Shown here: positions 1 through 7,167 of the stretch, in pieces
How the letters are laid out: each line of letters opens with the position of its first letter
Numbering within the stretch: position 1 is the first letter of the stretch
NCBI GenBank assembly: GCA_902760345.1
Contig: CACWFY010000019.1
Span: 1-64,000, forward strand
DNA: 64,000 nt
Direction: 5' to 3'
Source of the DNA: an uncultured Bacteroidales bacterium
GTDB taxonomy: Bacteria > Bacteroidota > Bacteroidia > Bacteroidales > Bacteroidaceae
Position numbers and translations under genes: made by a program
Notes under the pieces: model-generated
Databases searched by the model: none
What the model saw: only the letters and a program-made list of their open reading frames with translations
Told to the model about the DNA's origin: nothing

Positions 1-60
1 CTTCCTCCTTCTGACAACAAAGGTAAGGATTTGGCCGTGATAAAGCAAATTCTTCACTGA
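1..60 (+). CDS. possible 3' end of a CDS entering from outside the window
   Basis: Frame 1 is open from the first base to a TGA at 58-60 and would encode about 19 residues ending in DLAVIKQILH. The strong hairpin at 121-160 lies just downstream, which fits the end of a transcript. The piece is too short to recognise or prove as coding. Confidence 0.25.
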   Translation, partial: LPPSDNKGKDLAVIKQILH

Positions 61-120
61 TATATTCTATCAGAGCGCAAAATTAGAGTCCCGTGATTCT
101 CTTAGATAGAGAATTGAAAA

Positions 121-160
121 GCGGGAAGCCTATGCCGAGGATGTCGGTACGGCTTCCCGC
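121..160. terminator. strong hairpin, probable bidirectional terminator
   Basis: A perfect 10-bp stem (GCGGGAAGCC / GGCTTCCCGC) encloses a smaller CCGA/TCGG stem. T-rich sequence follows on the + strand (161-175), and the complement gives TTTT on the other strand. It lies downstream of the minus-strand MORN gene and of any gene entering from the left, so it could end both. Confidence 0.6.
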
Positions 161-309
161 CTTTATATTTGTTTTTAGCAGGTATGCAAAAGTTTCCCTA
201 TCCTTTTCAACCTGTACCAAGTACATAAGAGTATCTCTTGTACATGGTCTTTTTAGCCCCCGTAATTCCCTGCCTTTATTGAAGTCTAAATGTCACAGGA
301 AATCAGATT

Positions 310-1707
310 CTAATTTGGATTGGTGGAATTTCTTGATTTCATTATTTCTGCCTGTATCTTTTCAAGTTCTTTCTCTATTGGCAAGGCCAGTTTTTCGATT
401 TGCTTTATTTCTAATGCCATTTTTTCGGTAATAGATTTAAAAGCCATAGGCTTCTTGGAACAGGCTTCGAATGTTATGGCAGCCATTGAGTATCCCAGTG
501 TTGTTTGATTAGTAATCTGGTCTCCTAATCCTTCAATCATAAAACCACCTAGGATTGTTTTCCCAGAAACCCCACATTCTGTCTCAAGTTGTTTATAGTA
601 TCTATCACGCCATGAAATAAGGGCTTTTTGATATGGTGTTTCTCCAAGGGCTTTTACGCTATCAACCAGAAGTTGATATCGTTCTTGTTTCTTTTGTTTC
701 TCATATTCTGTTATAAGTTCCTTAGCACGGGAAGGATTCCTACACTGATATACTTTTGCCCATTGGCTGTCCGATAATTTGTAATTCTCTAACCAATTAC
801 CTTTAATTATGGTCCCATCACGAAAGAATGTTGTACCGTCAACAAAAAAGTGTCCAACTGTCTTTGTAGACAAATTCCCCTCAAATCTATCTCCGTTTCC
901 ATAATTAAGTTCTCCTTCGATTAGTTGGAATATAATGGATGCACTACCTTGTTGTATTGGCTTTATACGACCTTTAAATTCCATTTCTTCACCATCGCGT
1001 AATGTTGCATTATCGCCTATAAGGAGAATTATTTTGACTATATCAAAAGTTTCATCATTATTAAGATCGTAATTAGGAATTTCAGCTGATAAAAAAGAGC
1101 GTTCCTTGCCAATTGCTTTCCCGTATATATAAATAAATGAGTTTGGGTTACTATATTTTACTATCACAGGACTCTGATTAAAATTACTTTCTAAATACAA
1201 TGCTTGAGCGCATTTTATCCTTAATGCTCCTGCCTTTTTGGGTTTATAATTCATAGAGTAATCATCCATGTTATAAACATAAAATAATCCGTATATTCTA
1301 TTTGTTCCTGTTGGGGTCTTATCATATTTTATTCCTTCAACGACCAATCTGTTAGTTTGATACGAAACCCTACCTTGCAATAAAAGATTAGGAGTAAATG
1401 ATGACATGTCATAGAACTCGGCGATTGATCCTTCAAATAATTTTCCTTTAGAAACAATGCCGTTAATTAAATAATGCTGTGCAGTAAAATCAATATTTTT
1501 ATTCTCAATAAAGAAGCTTTGCTTATTGAATATTTTTTTATTCCAACTATTGACTTCGTCTTTAATAGCGGTAAACTCTTTTCCCGCGTTTAAGTCGACA
1601 AAGACATAGTCATTAGTAACATGTTTTGTAATAGTTGCAAAATCATTCTGAGAATGAACAGATAAACAAGCGCTTAATAGCAAACTTAAAAGAATATATT
1701 TTCTCAT
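310..1707 (-). CDS. secreted MORN-repeat-like protein
   Basis: 465-residue protein starting MRKYILLSLLLSACLS, a clear Sec signal peptide; the upstream frame remains open to 1764, but the signal peptide marks 1707 as the start. The middle carries MORN-like motifs (GELNYGNGDRFEG and FRDGTIIKGNW, around residues 285-325). MORN repeats usually mediate membrane or protein contacts. A charged helical stretch follows (YEKQKKQERYQ), and the C-terminus has a predicted coiled region (IEKELEKIQAE). It follows a small gene 26 bp upstream on the same strand, so the two are probably cotranscribed. Specific function unknown; the export and MORN assignments are the supported parts. Confidence 0.7.
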   Translation of the reverse strand: MRKYILLSLLLSACLSVHSQNDFATITKHVTNDYVFVDLNAGKEFTAIKDEVNSWNKKIFNKQSFFIENKNIDFTAQHYLINGIVSKGKLFEGSIAEFYDMSSFTPNLLLQGRVSYQTNRLVVEGIKYDKTPTGTNRIYGLFYVYNMDDYSMNYKPKKAGALRIKCAQALYLESNFNQSPVIVKYSNPNSFIYIYGKAIGKERSFLSAEIPNYDLNNDETFDIVKIILLIGDNATLRDGEEMEFKGRIKPIQQGSASIIFQLIEGELNYGNGDRFEGNLSTKTVGHFFVDGTTFFRDGTIIKGNWLENYKLSDSQWAKVYQCRNPSRAKELITEYEKQKKQERYQLLVDSVKALGETPYQKALISWRDRYYKQLETECGVSGKTILGGFMIEGLGDQITNQTTLGYSMAAITFEACSKKPMAFKSITEKMALEIKQIEKLALPIEKELEKIQAEIMKSRNSTNPN

Positions 1708-1732
1708 ATGGATAGTTTTTATTTCATTGTGG

Positions 1733-2038
1733 TTAATCTTTCTTGACCTTCTCCCATAATGCACATCGGGTCATGTTCCCTTTGACATTTTCATTTGGCT
1801 TTTCGTCAACCTTACGAATTCCAAGTTCCTCATCTTTTCTTCTTAGATATGATGCCATGGGACCATGCAATTTACGAAAGCTCCCCTTTCCCACGGATAT
1901 GTTTTTAGTATAATCTTCTTCGAACATATCACGGTACACTTTAATAAAATCTTGGGAACTGAATTTGTCAGACAGCTTTTTGCTCTTAATAACCTTCTTA
2001 AATTTCTCAATGTCCATAATCATAGCTATATTCTCCAT
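1733..2038 (-). CDS. small hypothetical protein, lysine-rich
   Basis: 101 residues, rich in Lys and Glu, no signal peptide or membrane segment. I do not recognise the family. The first ATG is at 2038; a second in-frame ATG (M6) has a GGAG 8 nt upstream and may be the true start. It is the first gene after the structured leader region at 2099-2425 and sits just upstream of the MORN gene, so that region may be its 5' leader. Could be a regulator or antitoxin-like protein, but nothing in the sequence proves this. Confidence 0.5.
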   Translation of the reverse strand: MENIAMIMDIEKFKKVIKSKKLSDKFSSQDFIKVYRDMFEEDYTKNISVGKGSFRKLHGPMASYLRRKDEELGIRKVDEKPNENVKGNMTRCALWEKVKKD

Positions 2039-2098
2039 ACCTCAGATACCCAATGAAGCCTTTTTACTTTAATTATTGGTTAACAACATAACAATAAA

Positions 2099-2425
2099 CG
2101 TGGGTATCCACCTTCCGCCCGTCTGTCATCTGAGGCCTACCACAGCCTTGAGTGCTGACGAACAGAGTGATACCCACGAACGTATTGCTGACAAAACCCG
2201 TAGGTGTGCGTTGAAGGCATGTTAGCCCTCACGCACACGACGGGATATGTTTTCAGCATACCCGTGGCATCAAACTCCGCGTTGTCTTTGGCACTCAATC
2301 TTTTGTGGTAATTTCAGATGACCAATCGACAAAGCATCGTGTGACGCTTTTCCGCTATGTAGTGACCAGCCCCACAGCTCCATCCATCTCAACAGATATC
2401 AAAGCCACAAGTCTGTAATCAAGTG
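2099..2425 (-). ncRNA. structured RNA region: ncRNA or long 5' leader, family unknown
   Basis: No convincing gene lies here, but there are long complementary arms: GTGTGCGT/ACGCACAC nested inside CCCGT/ACGGG and GCTGACAAAAC/GTTTTCAGC (hairpin 2187-2257), and CGTGGGTATC/GATACCCACG (2099-2108 with 2169-2178). A TATATTTG box on the minus strand at 2426-2433 would start transcription leftwards through it toward the 101-residue gene. It lacks tmRNA, RNase P or SRP hallmarks. A 6S-like (Bacteroidales-1) RNA is possible but unproven. Confidence 0.45.
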
Positions 2426-2644
2426 CAAATATACGAATAAAATGTAGAAAACGTTCCAAATTAGCAAAAAACTTATAAAATCTTAGCGTTTTACTTGGAG
2501 AATTGAGATAAAAGTATTATACTTGCATCCAGAAACAAGAAGATTCTCGGATAAAGTGTCCGAATCAAACGATAACAGAACCCGTCGGCATCCCGTAGAT
2601 CTGCTGGCGGGTCACCTTTTTTATAGATAGGCACACTATCGAAG

Positions 2645-2846
2645 ATGTACAAGAACCTGAAGAGCCAATTGCCTGAGCGTGCTGCGATAGCTAACAACTT
2701 TGGACTCTATTTGGAAAGAAACTAACTGGGGCGCACCACAACTGCTGAACAAACTGGATGTTGACGAAGTGGAGCTGATACTACCTGTGCCATCGCCCAA
2801 GTCTAATAGTACTGGGGTGTCTAAAGAGTTATTGAGGGATCAATAG
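2645..2846 (+). pseudogene. decayed ORF remnant, family not recognised
   Basis: One frame reads 26 residues from an ATG at 2645 (MYKNLKSQLPERAAIANNF...) to a TAA at 2723. The adjacent frame then continues with protein-like sequence (NKLDVDEVELILPVPS) to a TAG at 2844. Together they look like the C-terminal part of one gene broken by a single frameshift. Nothing upstream gives an N-terminus. The rest of 2455-3097 shows no gene apart from the repeats at 2974-3053. Confidence 0.3.
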
Positions 2847-2973
2847 GGCATGGTAATTGGAAGATAGTGGAAGTTTCACTCTTTTGCCTAAAAACACCCA
2901 CTTATATACGCAAAAACAGCAACTCGTAACAAGGCTCATTTCTTTTTCGCGCGCGAGTTTTTCGTAAATCTTG

Positions 2974-3053
2974 CTGCCACCTGCCACAAAGTTTCATAAC
3001 GTGCTGAGAATATGAAAGTTGAGGCATGGTGGCAGATAGTGGCAGAGTGGCAG
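2974..3053. repeat. CTGCCAC/GTGGCAG iterons around an imperfect palindrome
   Basis: Two tandem CTGCCAC units (2974-2987) and three GTGGCAG units (3029, 3039, 3047) face each other. Between them lie AAGTTTCATA (2989-2998) and its near complement TATGAAAGTT (3011-3020), matching at 9 of 10 positions. It lies just downstream of the DUF6078-like gene and resembles the iteron-core-iteron sites around the VapE genes, with unrelated base sequence. Confidence 0.6.
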
Positions 3054-3097
3054 CAAAATGAGAAAAAGGGAGGAAAGCAACGCTTTTCCCCAACTTT

Positions 3098-3538
3098 TTA
3101 CCTAAAGTCCCAATCCTCGACATAGTGGTCGAAGCCGATTCCCTCGATGCTGCCGTACTGGGCGACGATGTTTAGAATGTCGGCCTGCTGCCTGGGCGAA
3201 AGTAAATTCTCGCCATGATGGTAACGGTAGTATGGGCCATTGCCACCACTGAAATAACTGCTGACGCGCTGGCGGGCCTCTGCGTGCCTGTAGTGTGGAA
3301 CGTTATCATAGAGCGTTGTGAAGCCCCATGCTTTCTGCACGAGGCGTTTTTCACGGAAACACTTACACTCGCCATCCTGCCACGCCGTAGGATAGACGGC
3401 AGGGCCATGATGGCAACCTTCAGGTAACAGCAGGCTGGCCTGATAGTGCATACAACAATCCTTGTTAGTGCATTCATGGTTGAAGCAAAGCGGATATTCC
3501 AAAGGAACATCCTGATAAGTCAATTTCTTTTCTTCCAT
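3098..3538 (-). CDS. DUF6078-like cysteine-rich protein
   Basis: 146 residues, no signal peptide. The N-terminal half holds a cysteine/histidine cluster (CFNHECTNKDCCMHY, then CHHG and CKC, residues 18-60) that looks metal-binding. The remainder is aromatic and histidine-rich (GPYYRYHHGENLLSP). I associate it with DUF6078, a Bacteroidales family often found beside VapE/VirE genes; this assignment is from memory and moderate. It lies downstream of the VapE gene on the same strand, separated by the iteron/core site at 3577-3677, and ends next to another iteron site. Function unknown; a partner of VapE is inference. Confidence 0.65.
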   Translation of the reverse strand: MEEKKLTYQDVPLEYPLCFNHECTNKDCCMHYQASLLLPEGCHHGPAVYPTAWQDGECKCFREKRLVQKAWGFTTLYDNVPHYRHAEARQRVSSYFSGGNGPYYRYHHGENLLSPRQQADILNIVAQYGSIEGIGFDHYVEDWDFR

Positions 3539-3576
3539 ATTTTTATAATTTTATAGTTTCTTTGAAAAAATCTCTC

Positions 3577-3677
3577 ATCTCTCCCGTCGATGTCCGGAAA
3601 AGCCTTTGTACAAAGGGGCGGAGGGCGGAGAGACGACCAGGATCTCTCCCGTCATCTCTCCCGTCATCTCTCCCGTC
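3577..3677. repeat. VapE locus 1, distal iteron-core-iteron site
   Basis: One 12-bp unit ATCTCTCCCGTC (3577-3588), then a core at 3596-3618 with the perfect palindrome CCTTTGTACAAAGG, then three exact tandem units (3642-3677). It begins 6 bp after the VapE stop codon. The same unit appears in inverted orientation on the other side of the gene (5172-5285), so the gene is bracketed by inverted copies. Confidence 0.8.
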
Positions 3678-3682
3678 AACCC

Positions 3683-4957
3683 TCATGCTGCCCGTAGCGG
3701 CATTACCTTGTAGTAGGTCACGTGCGAGTGTTCCTTACGTTCGAATCCCATAGCGGCGATAGCCTTGCCCAGTCGAACACGATTGCCAATGGTGTTCTCC
3801 AGCGTAGGATAGTCTTTCTGGATGATGCTGATCATCTCGTCGCAGTTCATCGTCCTCACCGCTTCGCCTTCTCGAGGCTGACGGAAGCAGGCGCAGAACA
3901 TCTCGGCGAGGTCTTTCTTCTCCATGAAGTTCTGATTCAGTTGCTGGATACGCGCCACCTCGTCGTTGTTGAACCAGTAGGGTGCCTTCTGCTCCAGCAG
4001 CTCATACATGACCTGTGCATAAAGCTGGCCGTAGTTGATATCGCCCGTATTGTTGATCAGCAGCCCGTCAGGAATCAGGATGCAGATGTATCGGCGCGTG
4101 CCTGTGACATCCTTCAGCGGATGGCGGTTGTTGGTGGTGGCCACGAACGATGCGAATCGGGGTCGGTCCTCCTGTGTTCGTCCGAAGATGGGACGACTGT
4201 TCACCTTGCTGACCGACAGCGTCTGCTTCAGCGACGACTGCTGGCTGGGCCGTATGGCGTCGAGCTCGTCGAGGTTGACGAAGAGGTTGTTGGTCAGCGC
4301 CATCTCCTTGTCGAACTTGTTCGACAGGTTCAGGTGGTCCATGTAGTACTCGCGCAGATGCCGAGGCAACAGCCGACGCACAAAGGTGGTCTTGCCACAG
4401 CCCTGAGCTCCGATGAACGTGGGTACGCACTCGTTTCCGTGCAGCATGTCCATCTGCAACCAGTGGGCCACAGCAGAACGCAGCCAGATGGTGAGATAGT
4501 TCAACTGTTCAGAGGTGATGCCAGGCAGTCGTCCGAACACCTTGGCAATGTGGTTCTGGCCGTCCCATGTTGGCAGATTGTTGAGAAACTGCTGCACAGG
4601 ATTGTACTCAGGCACCTCTTCCGACGAGACATACTCTGTGATTTCCGTCTTGGGACTACCCTTCTCCATCACCTGTTCGCGTTTGGCCTTAATGATGATG
4701 GTGTTCAGTGCCGGTGTCGTCAGCGCACGATATTCCAATTCTGCCTCGTTTTCTGAGGCGAGCGAGAGACTGTCGACGTCTTCGACAGTATTGCCTTCGG
4801 CCTTGTTGTCGGCCTTGGGAAGCTCCGCAAACTCAACCTTTCCGTTCAGGATGTTTCGACGGAAACGATAGTTCGCCATGAGGAACTGCTCGATAACAAG
4901 CATTCCGTCCTGAGAGACTCCTTGAGTCTCTGCAGGAAAAAGATTTCCTTCGTTCAT
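3683..4957 (-). CDS. VapE/VirE-family P-loop ATPase (helicase-like)
   Basis: 424 residues of the virulence-associated E superfamily, cytoplasmic ATPases related to phage and plasmid replication helicases. Walker A is GAQGCGKTTF (about residue 187), Walker B LFVNLDELDAI, followed by a sensor-like VATTNN and an arginine-bearing GTRRYICI. The C-terminal 100 residues resemble DUF3874, which often ends these proteins. There is no N-terminal primase domain, so it resembles a stand-alone helicase module. It is closely similar to the broken gene at 54654-55866. Iteron/core repeats flank it on both sides and a DUF6078-like gene follows. No integrase or transposase is visible nearby. Family assignment is firm; its job is inferred. 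Confidence 0.9.
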   Translation of the reverse strand: MNEGNLFPAETQGVSQDGMLVIEQFLMANYRFRRNILNGKVEFAELPKADNKAEGNTVEDVDSLSLASENEAELEYRALTTPALNTIIIKAKREQVMEKGSPKTEITEYVSSEEVPEYNPVQQFLNNLPTWDGQNHIAKVFGRLPGITSEQLNYLTIWLRSAVAHWLQMDMLHGNECVPTFIGAQGCGKTTFVRRLLPRHLREYYMDHLNLSNKFDKEMALTNNLFVNLDELDAIRPSQQSSLKQTLSVSKVNSRPIFGRTQEDRPRFASFVATTNNRHPLKDVTGTRRYICILIPDGLLINNTGDINYGQLYAQVMYELLEQKAPYWFNNDEVARIQQLNQNFMEKKDLAEMFCACFRQPREGEAVRTMNCDEMISIIQKDYPTLENTIGNRVRLGKAIAAMGFERKEHSHVTYYKVMPLRAA

Positions 4958-5057
4958 TGATTAGGATTTTTAAGTTAGGACTTTTTCCTTATGGTTATTT
5001 CCTTCGTAATATAAGCGTGCTTTTCACGGCTTGCTTTCCTCTTTCACAAGATTACTG

Positions 5058-5089
5058 CAAAGGTACAAAAAAAAATCGCGATTTGCAAG
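5058..5089 (-). promoter_or_regulatory. promoter of VapE gene 1
   Basis: Read on the minus strand: CTTG, 20 bp, TACCTTTG (box complement at 5058-5065). It has the same form as the promoter of VapE locus 2 (CTTG, 20 bp, TATCTTTG). The start codon is about 100 nt downstream. Confidence 0.65.
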
Positions 5090-5171
5090 TTTTTCCCCTA
5101 AAAATACACAGATTTTTTGCAAAAAAAATCAAGCTTTTCGAGTAATCAGAAAAAGAAAGTGGGAATGTGGC

Positions 5172-5285
5172 GTCGGGAGTGGTCACAGGAGAGATGACGG
5201 GAGTGATCATGGGAGAGATGACGGGAGAGATGAAAACAGCGAAAGTCCCTGTTTACGGGGCTTCCGAGGGGTTGACGGGAGAGAT
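5172..5285. repeat. VapE locus 1, promoter-side iteron-core-iteron site
   Basis: Five 12-bp units in exact phase at 5172-5231 (last is GACGGGAGAGAT, others with 1-4 changes), a core-like stretch at 5241-5265 (AAGTCCCTGTTTACGGGGCTT without its ends), then one more exact unit at 5274-5285. Units are the reverse complement of those at 3577-3677, and the order 1 - core - several is mirrored. It lies upstream of the VapE promoter. Confidence 0.8.
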
Positions 5286-5367
5286 GGAGGCTTTTTTGCT
5301 AAACGTCCTCATTTTTTGCCAACAGTTCTTCGTGTCAATTTGACCATACCCTAAACTTTGTCTGTTA

Positions 5368-5433
5368 TTCCCACGTTGGGAACGCTTTATTCCCACGCTG
5401 GGAACGAGTTGTTCCCACGCTGGGAATAAGACA
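5368..5433. repeat. three 22-bp tandem repeats, each with a palindrome
   Basis: Units at 5368-5389, 5390-5411 and 5412-5433. Each starts TTCCCACGCTGGGAA (first copy has GTT for GCT), a 15-base near-perfect palindrome, followed by a 7-base variable spacer. The array lies outside the iteron site of VapE locus 1, in the same relative place as the 22-bp-period array at 54149-54346. Confidence 0.8.
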
Positions 5434-5516
5434 GAAAGTGGCACATCCAAAGACACAAAAGTAGACAAAGAGAAGCATTCCCTTTATGTACTTCGTTAAT
5501 GAAATCGCGAGAAAAG

Positions 5517-5548
5517 TTTGGCGGTATCAGGAAAAAAGGGTAATTTTG
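5517..5548 (+). promoter_or_regulatory. promoter of small lipoprotein gene
   Basis: TTTG (5517-5520), 20 bp, TAATTTTG (5541-5548): a full Bacteroidota-type promoter about 40 nt upstream of the start codon at 5589. Confidence 0.7.
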
Positions 5549-5588
5549 CAGGAAATTAATGAATATGTACGCACACGCGAAGAAAAAT

Positions 5589-5987
5589 ATGAAGAAGACT
5601 TTTTTGTTGTTGACAACCATGATGATGGTGGTGCTGACGAGCTGTCAGGAAACGCTGGAAGAGCGTTGTGAACGTGAGGCAAAGACTTTCACCGAGAAGA
5701 ACTGCCCCCTGCGGGTGGCACCAGGCATTGCAATGGACAGCATGACGTTCGACAAGGCGACACACACCATTGCCTATATCTACACGCTGAGTGGTGTCGT
5801 AGACGACACAGCGGTCATCAACCAAAGCCAACCGCGTGAGCGACTGCTACAAGAGGTGAAGAACTCGACGAACATGAAGCTGTATAAAGACGCCGGTTTT
5901 TCGTTTCGCTATACCTACTTTTCGACAAAAGAAAAAGGAACGAAGCTCTTTGAAGCAACGTTCCGTAAGTCGGATTATAACCAATAA
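5589..5987 (+). CDS. small lipoprotein, hypothetical
   Basis: 132 residues beginning MKKTFLLLTTMMMVVLTSC, a signal peptide with lipobox LTSC, so a predicted lipoprotein. An upstream in-frame ATG (5559) would add 10 charged residues before the signal sequence and is unlikely. The mature part is mixed alpha/beta, without a motif I recognise (ends FRYTYFSTKEKGTKLFEATF). It has its own promoter at 5517-5548 and ends 3 bp from the convergent yebC. Function unknown. Confidence 0.75.
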   Translation: MKKTFLLLTTMMMVVLTSCQETLEERCEREAKTFTEKNCPLRVAPGIAMDSMTFDKATHTIAYIYTLSGVVDDTAVINQSQPRERLLQEVKNSTNMKLYKDAGFSFRYTYFSTKEKGTKLFEATFRKSDYNQ

Positions 5988-5990
5988 CCG

Positions 5991-6728
5991 TTACTCTTCA
6001 ACGCCCTCGGGCTTCATATTGGTGTAAACCGTCTGCACGTCGTCGAAGTCCTCGAGCTTCTCAACCATCTTGTCGATGGTCTCGCGCTCCTCGGGAGTCA
6101 CGTCTTTCAGGTCGTTAGGAATACGAGTGAACTCAGCGCCAGTCACCTCGAAGCCGTTTTCCTCCAGATGCTTCTGGATGGCACCAAATGACTGAGGATC
6201 ACCGTAGATGGTGATTGAGTTCTCCTCTTCGTCCTCGTCGTATTCGTCCTCAACGCCATAGTCAATCAGGTCGAGAATCATCTCGTCCATATCCAGATTG
6301 TCGGTCTTCTTGAAGGTGAACACACACTTGTGGTCGAACAGGAACGACAGCGAGCCCTGAGTACCCAGGTTACCATTGAACTTGTTGAACACCGAACGGA
6401 CATCGCCCACGGTACGGGTTGTATTGTCGGTCAGCGTGTCGACGAAGATGGCGATTCCGTGAGGACCGTATCCCTCGTAAGTCACCTCCTTGTAGTCGCT
6501 CTGGTCTTTACCCATTGCGTTCTTGATGGCACGCTCGATGTTGTCCTTCGGCATGTTCTCGCGCTTGGCATTGGCGATGATAGCACGCAATGCAGGGTTC
6601 ATGTCGGGCTCCGGACCGCCAGCCTTCACGGCAATGGCAATCTGCTTGCCAATCTTGGTAAATGTCTTGGCCATGTGGCCCCATCTCTTCAGTTTCGCAG
6701 CTTTGCGATATTCAAATGCTCTTCCCAT
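5991..6728 (-). CDS. yebC: YebC/PmpR-family regulator
   Basis: 245 residues, full-length for the YebC family (about 240-250). Starts with the usual GRAFEYRKAAKLKRWGHMAK motif, then MNPALRAIIANAKRENMPKDNI, YEGYGPHGIAI and TRTVGDVRSVFNK, all family signatures. Cytoplasmic; members act as transcriptional regulators or in relieving ribosome stalling. The acidic EDEYDEDEEEN stretch sits in the middle domain. It is the last gene of the run pheT - four-helix gene - yebC on the minus strand, separated from the four-helix gene by an AT-rich repeat. Confidence 0.95.
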   Translation of the reverse strand: MGRAFEYRKAAKLKRWGHMAKTFTKIGKQIAIAVKAGGPEPDMNPALRAIIANAKRENMPKDNIERAIKNAMGKDQSDYKEVTYEGYGPHGIAIFVDTLTDNTTRTVGDVRSVFNKFNGNLGTQGSLSFLFDHKCVFTFKKTDNLDMDEMILDLIDYGVEDEYDEDEEENSITIYGDPQSFGAIQKHLEENGFEVTGAEFTRIPNDLKDVTPEERETIDKMVEKLEDFDDVQTVYTNMKPEGVEE

Positions 6729-6731
6729 TGT

Positions 6732-6773
6732 TTAATTTTACTATTTTACTATTTCACAATTTTACTATTTAAT
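6732..6773. repeat. AT-rich short repeats between yebC and four-helix gene
   Basis: Contains TTACTATTT or close variants three times within about 40 bp. The reverse complement of this word recurs on the other side of the four-helix gene (7134-7165), so the gene is bracketed by inverted short repeats. Confidence 0.5.
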
Positions 6774-7130
6774 ACTCTCAAGATGCTTACGAGTGCTTAC
6801 AACAGAACTGATAATTATCTTAAGCAGTTCCACGCATTCTGTATGTAAAGGCTTCACTCTATTCTCTGGCAACATCCCTGTTTCCATGATCACCTCTAAC
6901 CAGTGACTTGTCTCATCTAACTCTTCTTCAACCATCTTAAGTTTATTTAGAAAATCTTTTTCAGATTTCCCTAAACATGCAGCCCGATAATTGGCAGCTG
7001 GTGAAGTACCAGACCTGACCACTTGAGCTCCTATTGCTCTACCAGAAACAGTATCCGGCATACTATCGACCATTTTGATAATCCTTACTGAAAACCTTTT
7101 AAATCGGTCTTTCAATTCGAGTTCAGTCAT
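6765..7130 (-). CDS. four-helix bundle protein (23S rRNA IVS-type)
   Basis: 121 residues from MTELELKDRFKRF. Helical throughout, with the family features SGRAIGAQVVRSGTSPAANYRAA and a helix around residue 65 containing EKDFLNKLKMVEEELDETS. Such proteins are encoded in 23S rRNA intervening sequences and are also scattered in Bacteroidota genomes; related to Avd accessory proteins of diversity-generating retroelements. Here no rRNA or reverse transcriptase is adjacent. It lies between pheT and yebC, inside short AT-rich inverted repeats, which suggests it arrived as a small mobile insert. The frame is open to 7187, but the family start is at 7130. Confidence 0.85.
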   Translation of the reverse strand: MTELELKDRFKRFSVRIIKMVDSMPDTVSGRAIGAQVVRSGTSPAANYRAACLGKSEKDFLNKLKMVEEELDETSHWLEVIMETGMLPENRVKPLHTECVELLKIIISSVVSTRKHLESIK

Positions 7131-7133
7131 ACC

Positions 7134-7165
7134 AATAGTCAAATAGTAAATGGTCAAATGGTCAA
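7134..7165. repeat. AT-rich short repeats upstream of four-helix gene
   Basis: On the minus strand this reads ATTTGACC twice, then ATTTACT and ATTTGACT, an 8-9 bp period. It lies between the pheT stop and the four-helix start and mirrors the TTACTATTT repeats at 6732-6773. Confidence 0.5.
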
Positions 7166-7167
7166 AT

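Noticed and set aside
93..431. 112-codon + strand frame at the left end
   Set aside because: It runs through the terminator hairpin and the 3' end of the MORN gene; no family match.
2099..2425. tmRNA, RNase P RNA or SRP RNA
   Set aside because: The expected tag peptide end, GAGGAAAGTCC box and SRP tetraloop region are not present.
2491..2697. 68-codon minus-strand frame
   Set aside because: Composition is not protein-like, there is no start context, and it overlaps the decayed + strand ORF.
3577..3677. CRISPR-like array at the VapE sites
   Set aside because: The 12-bp units are directly adjacent, with no unique spacers, and no cas genes are near.
3722..4756. 344-codon open frame antisense to VapE gene 1
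   Set aside because: No family similarity or ribosome site; it is a codon-bias shadow of the VapE gene.
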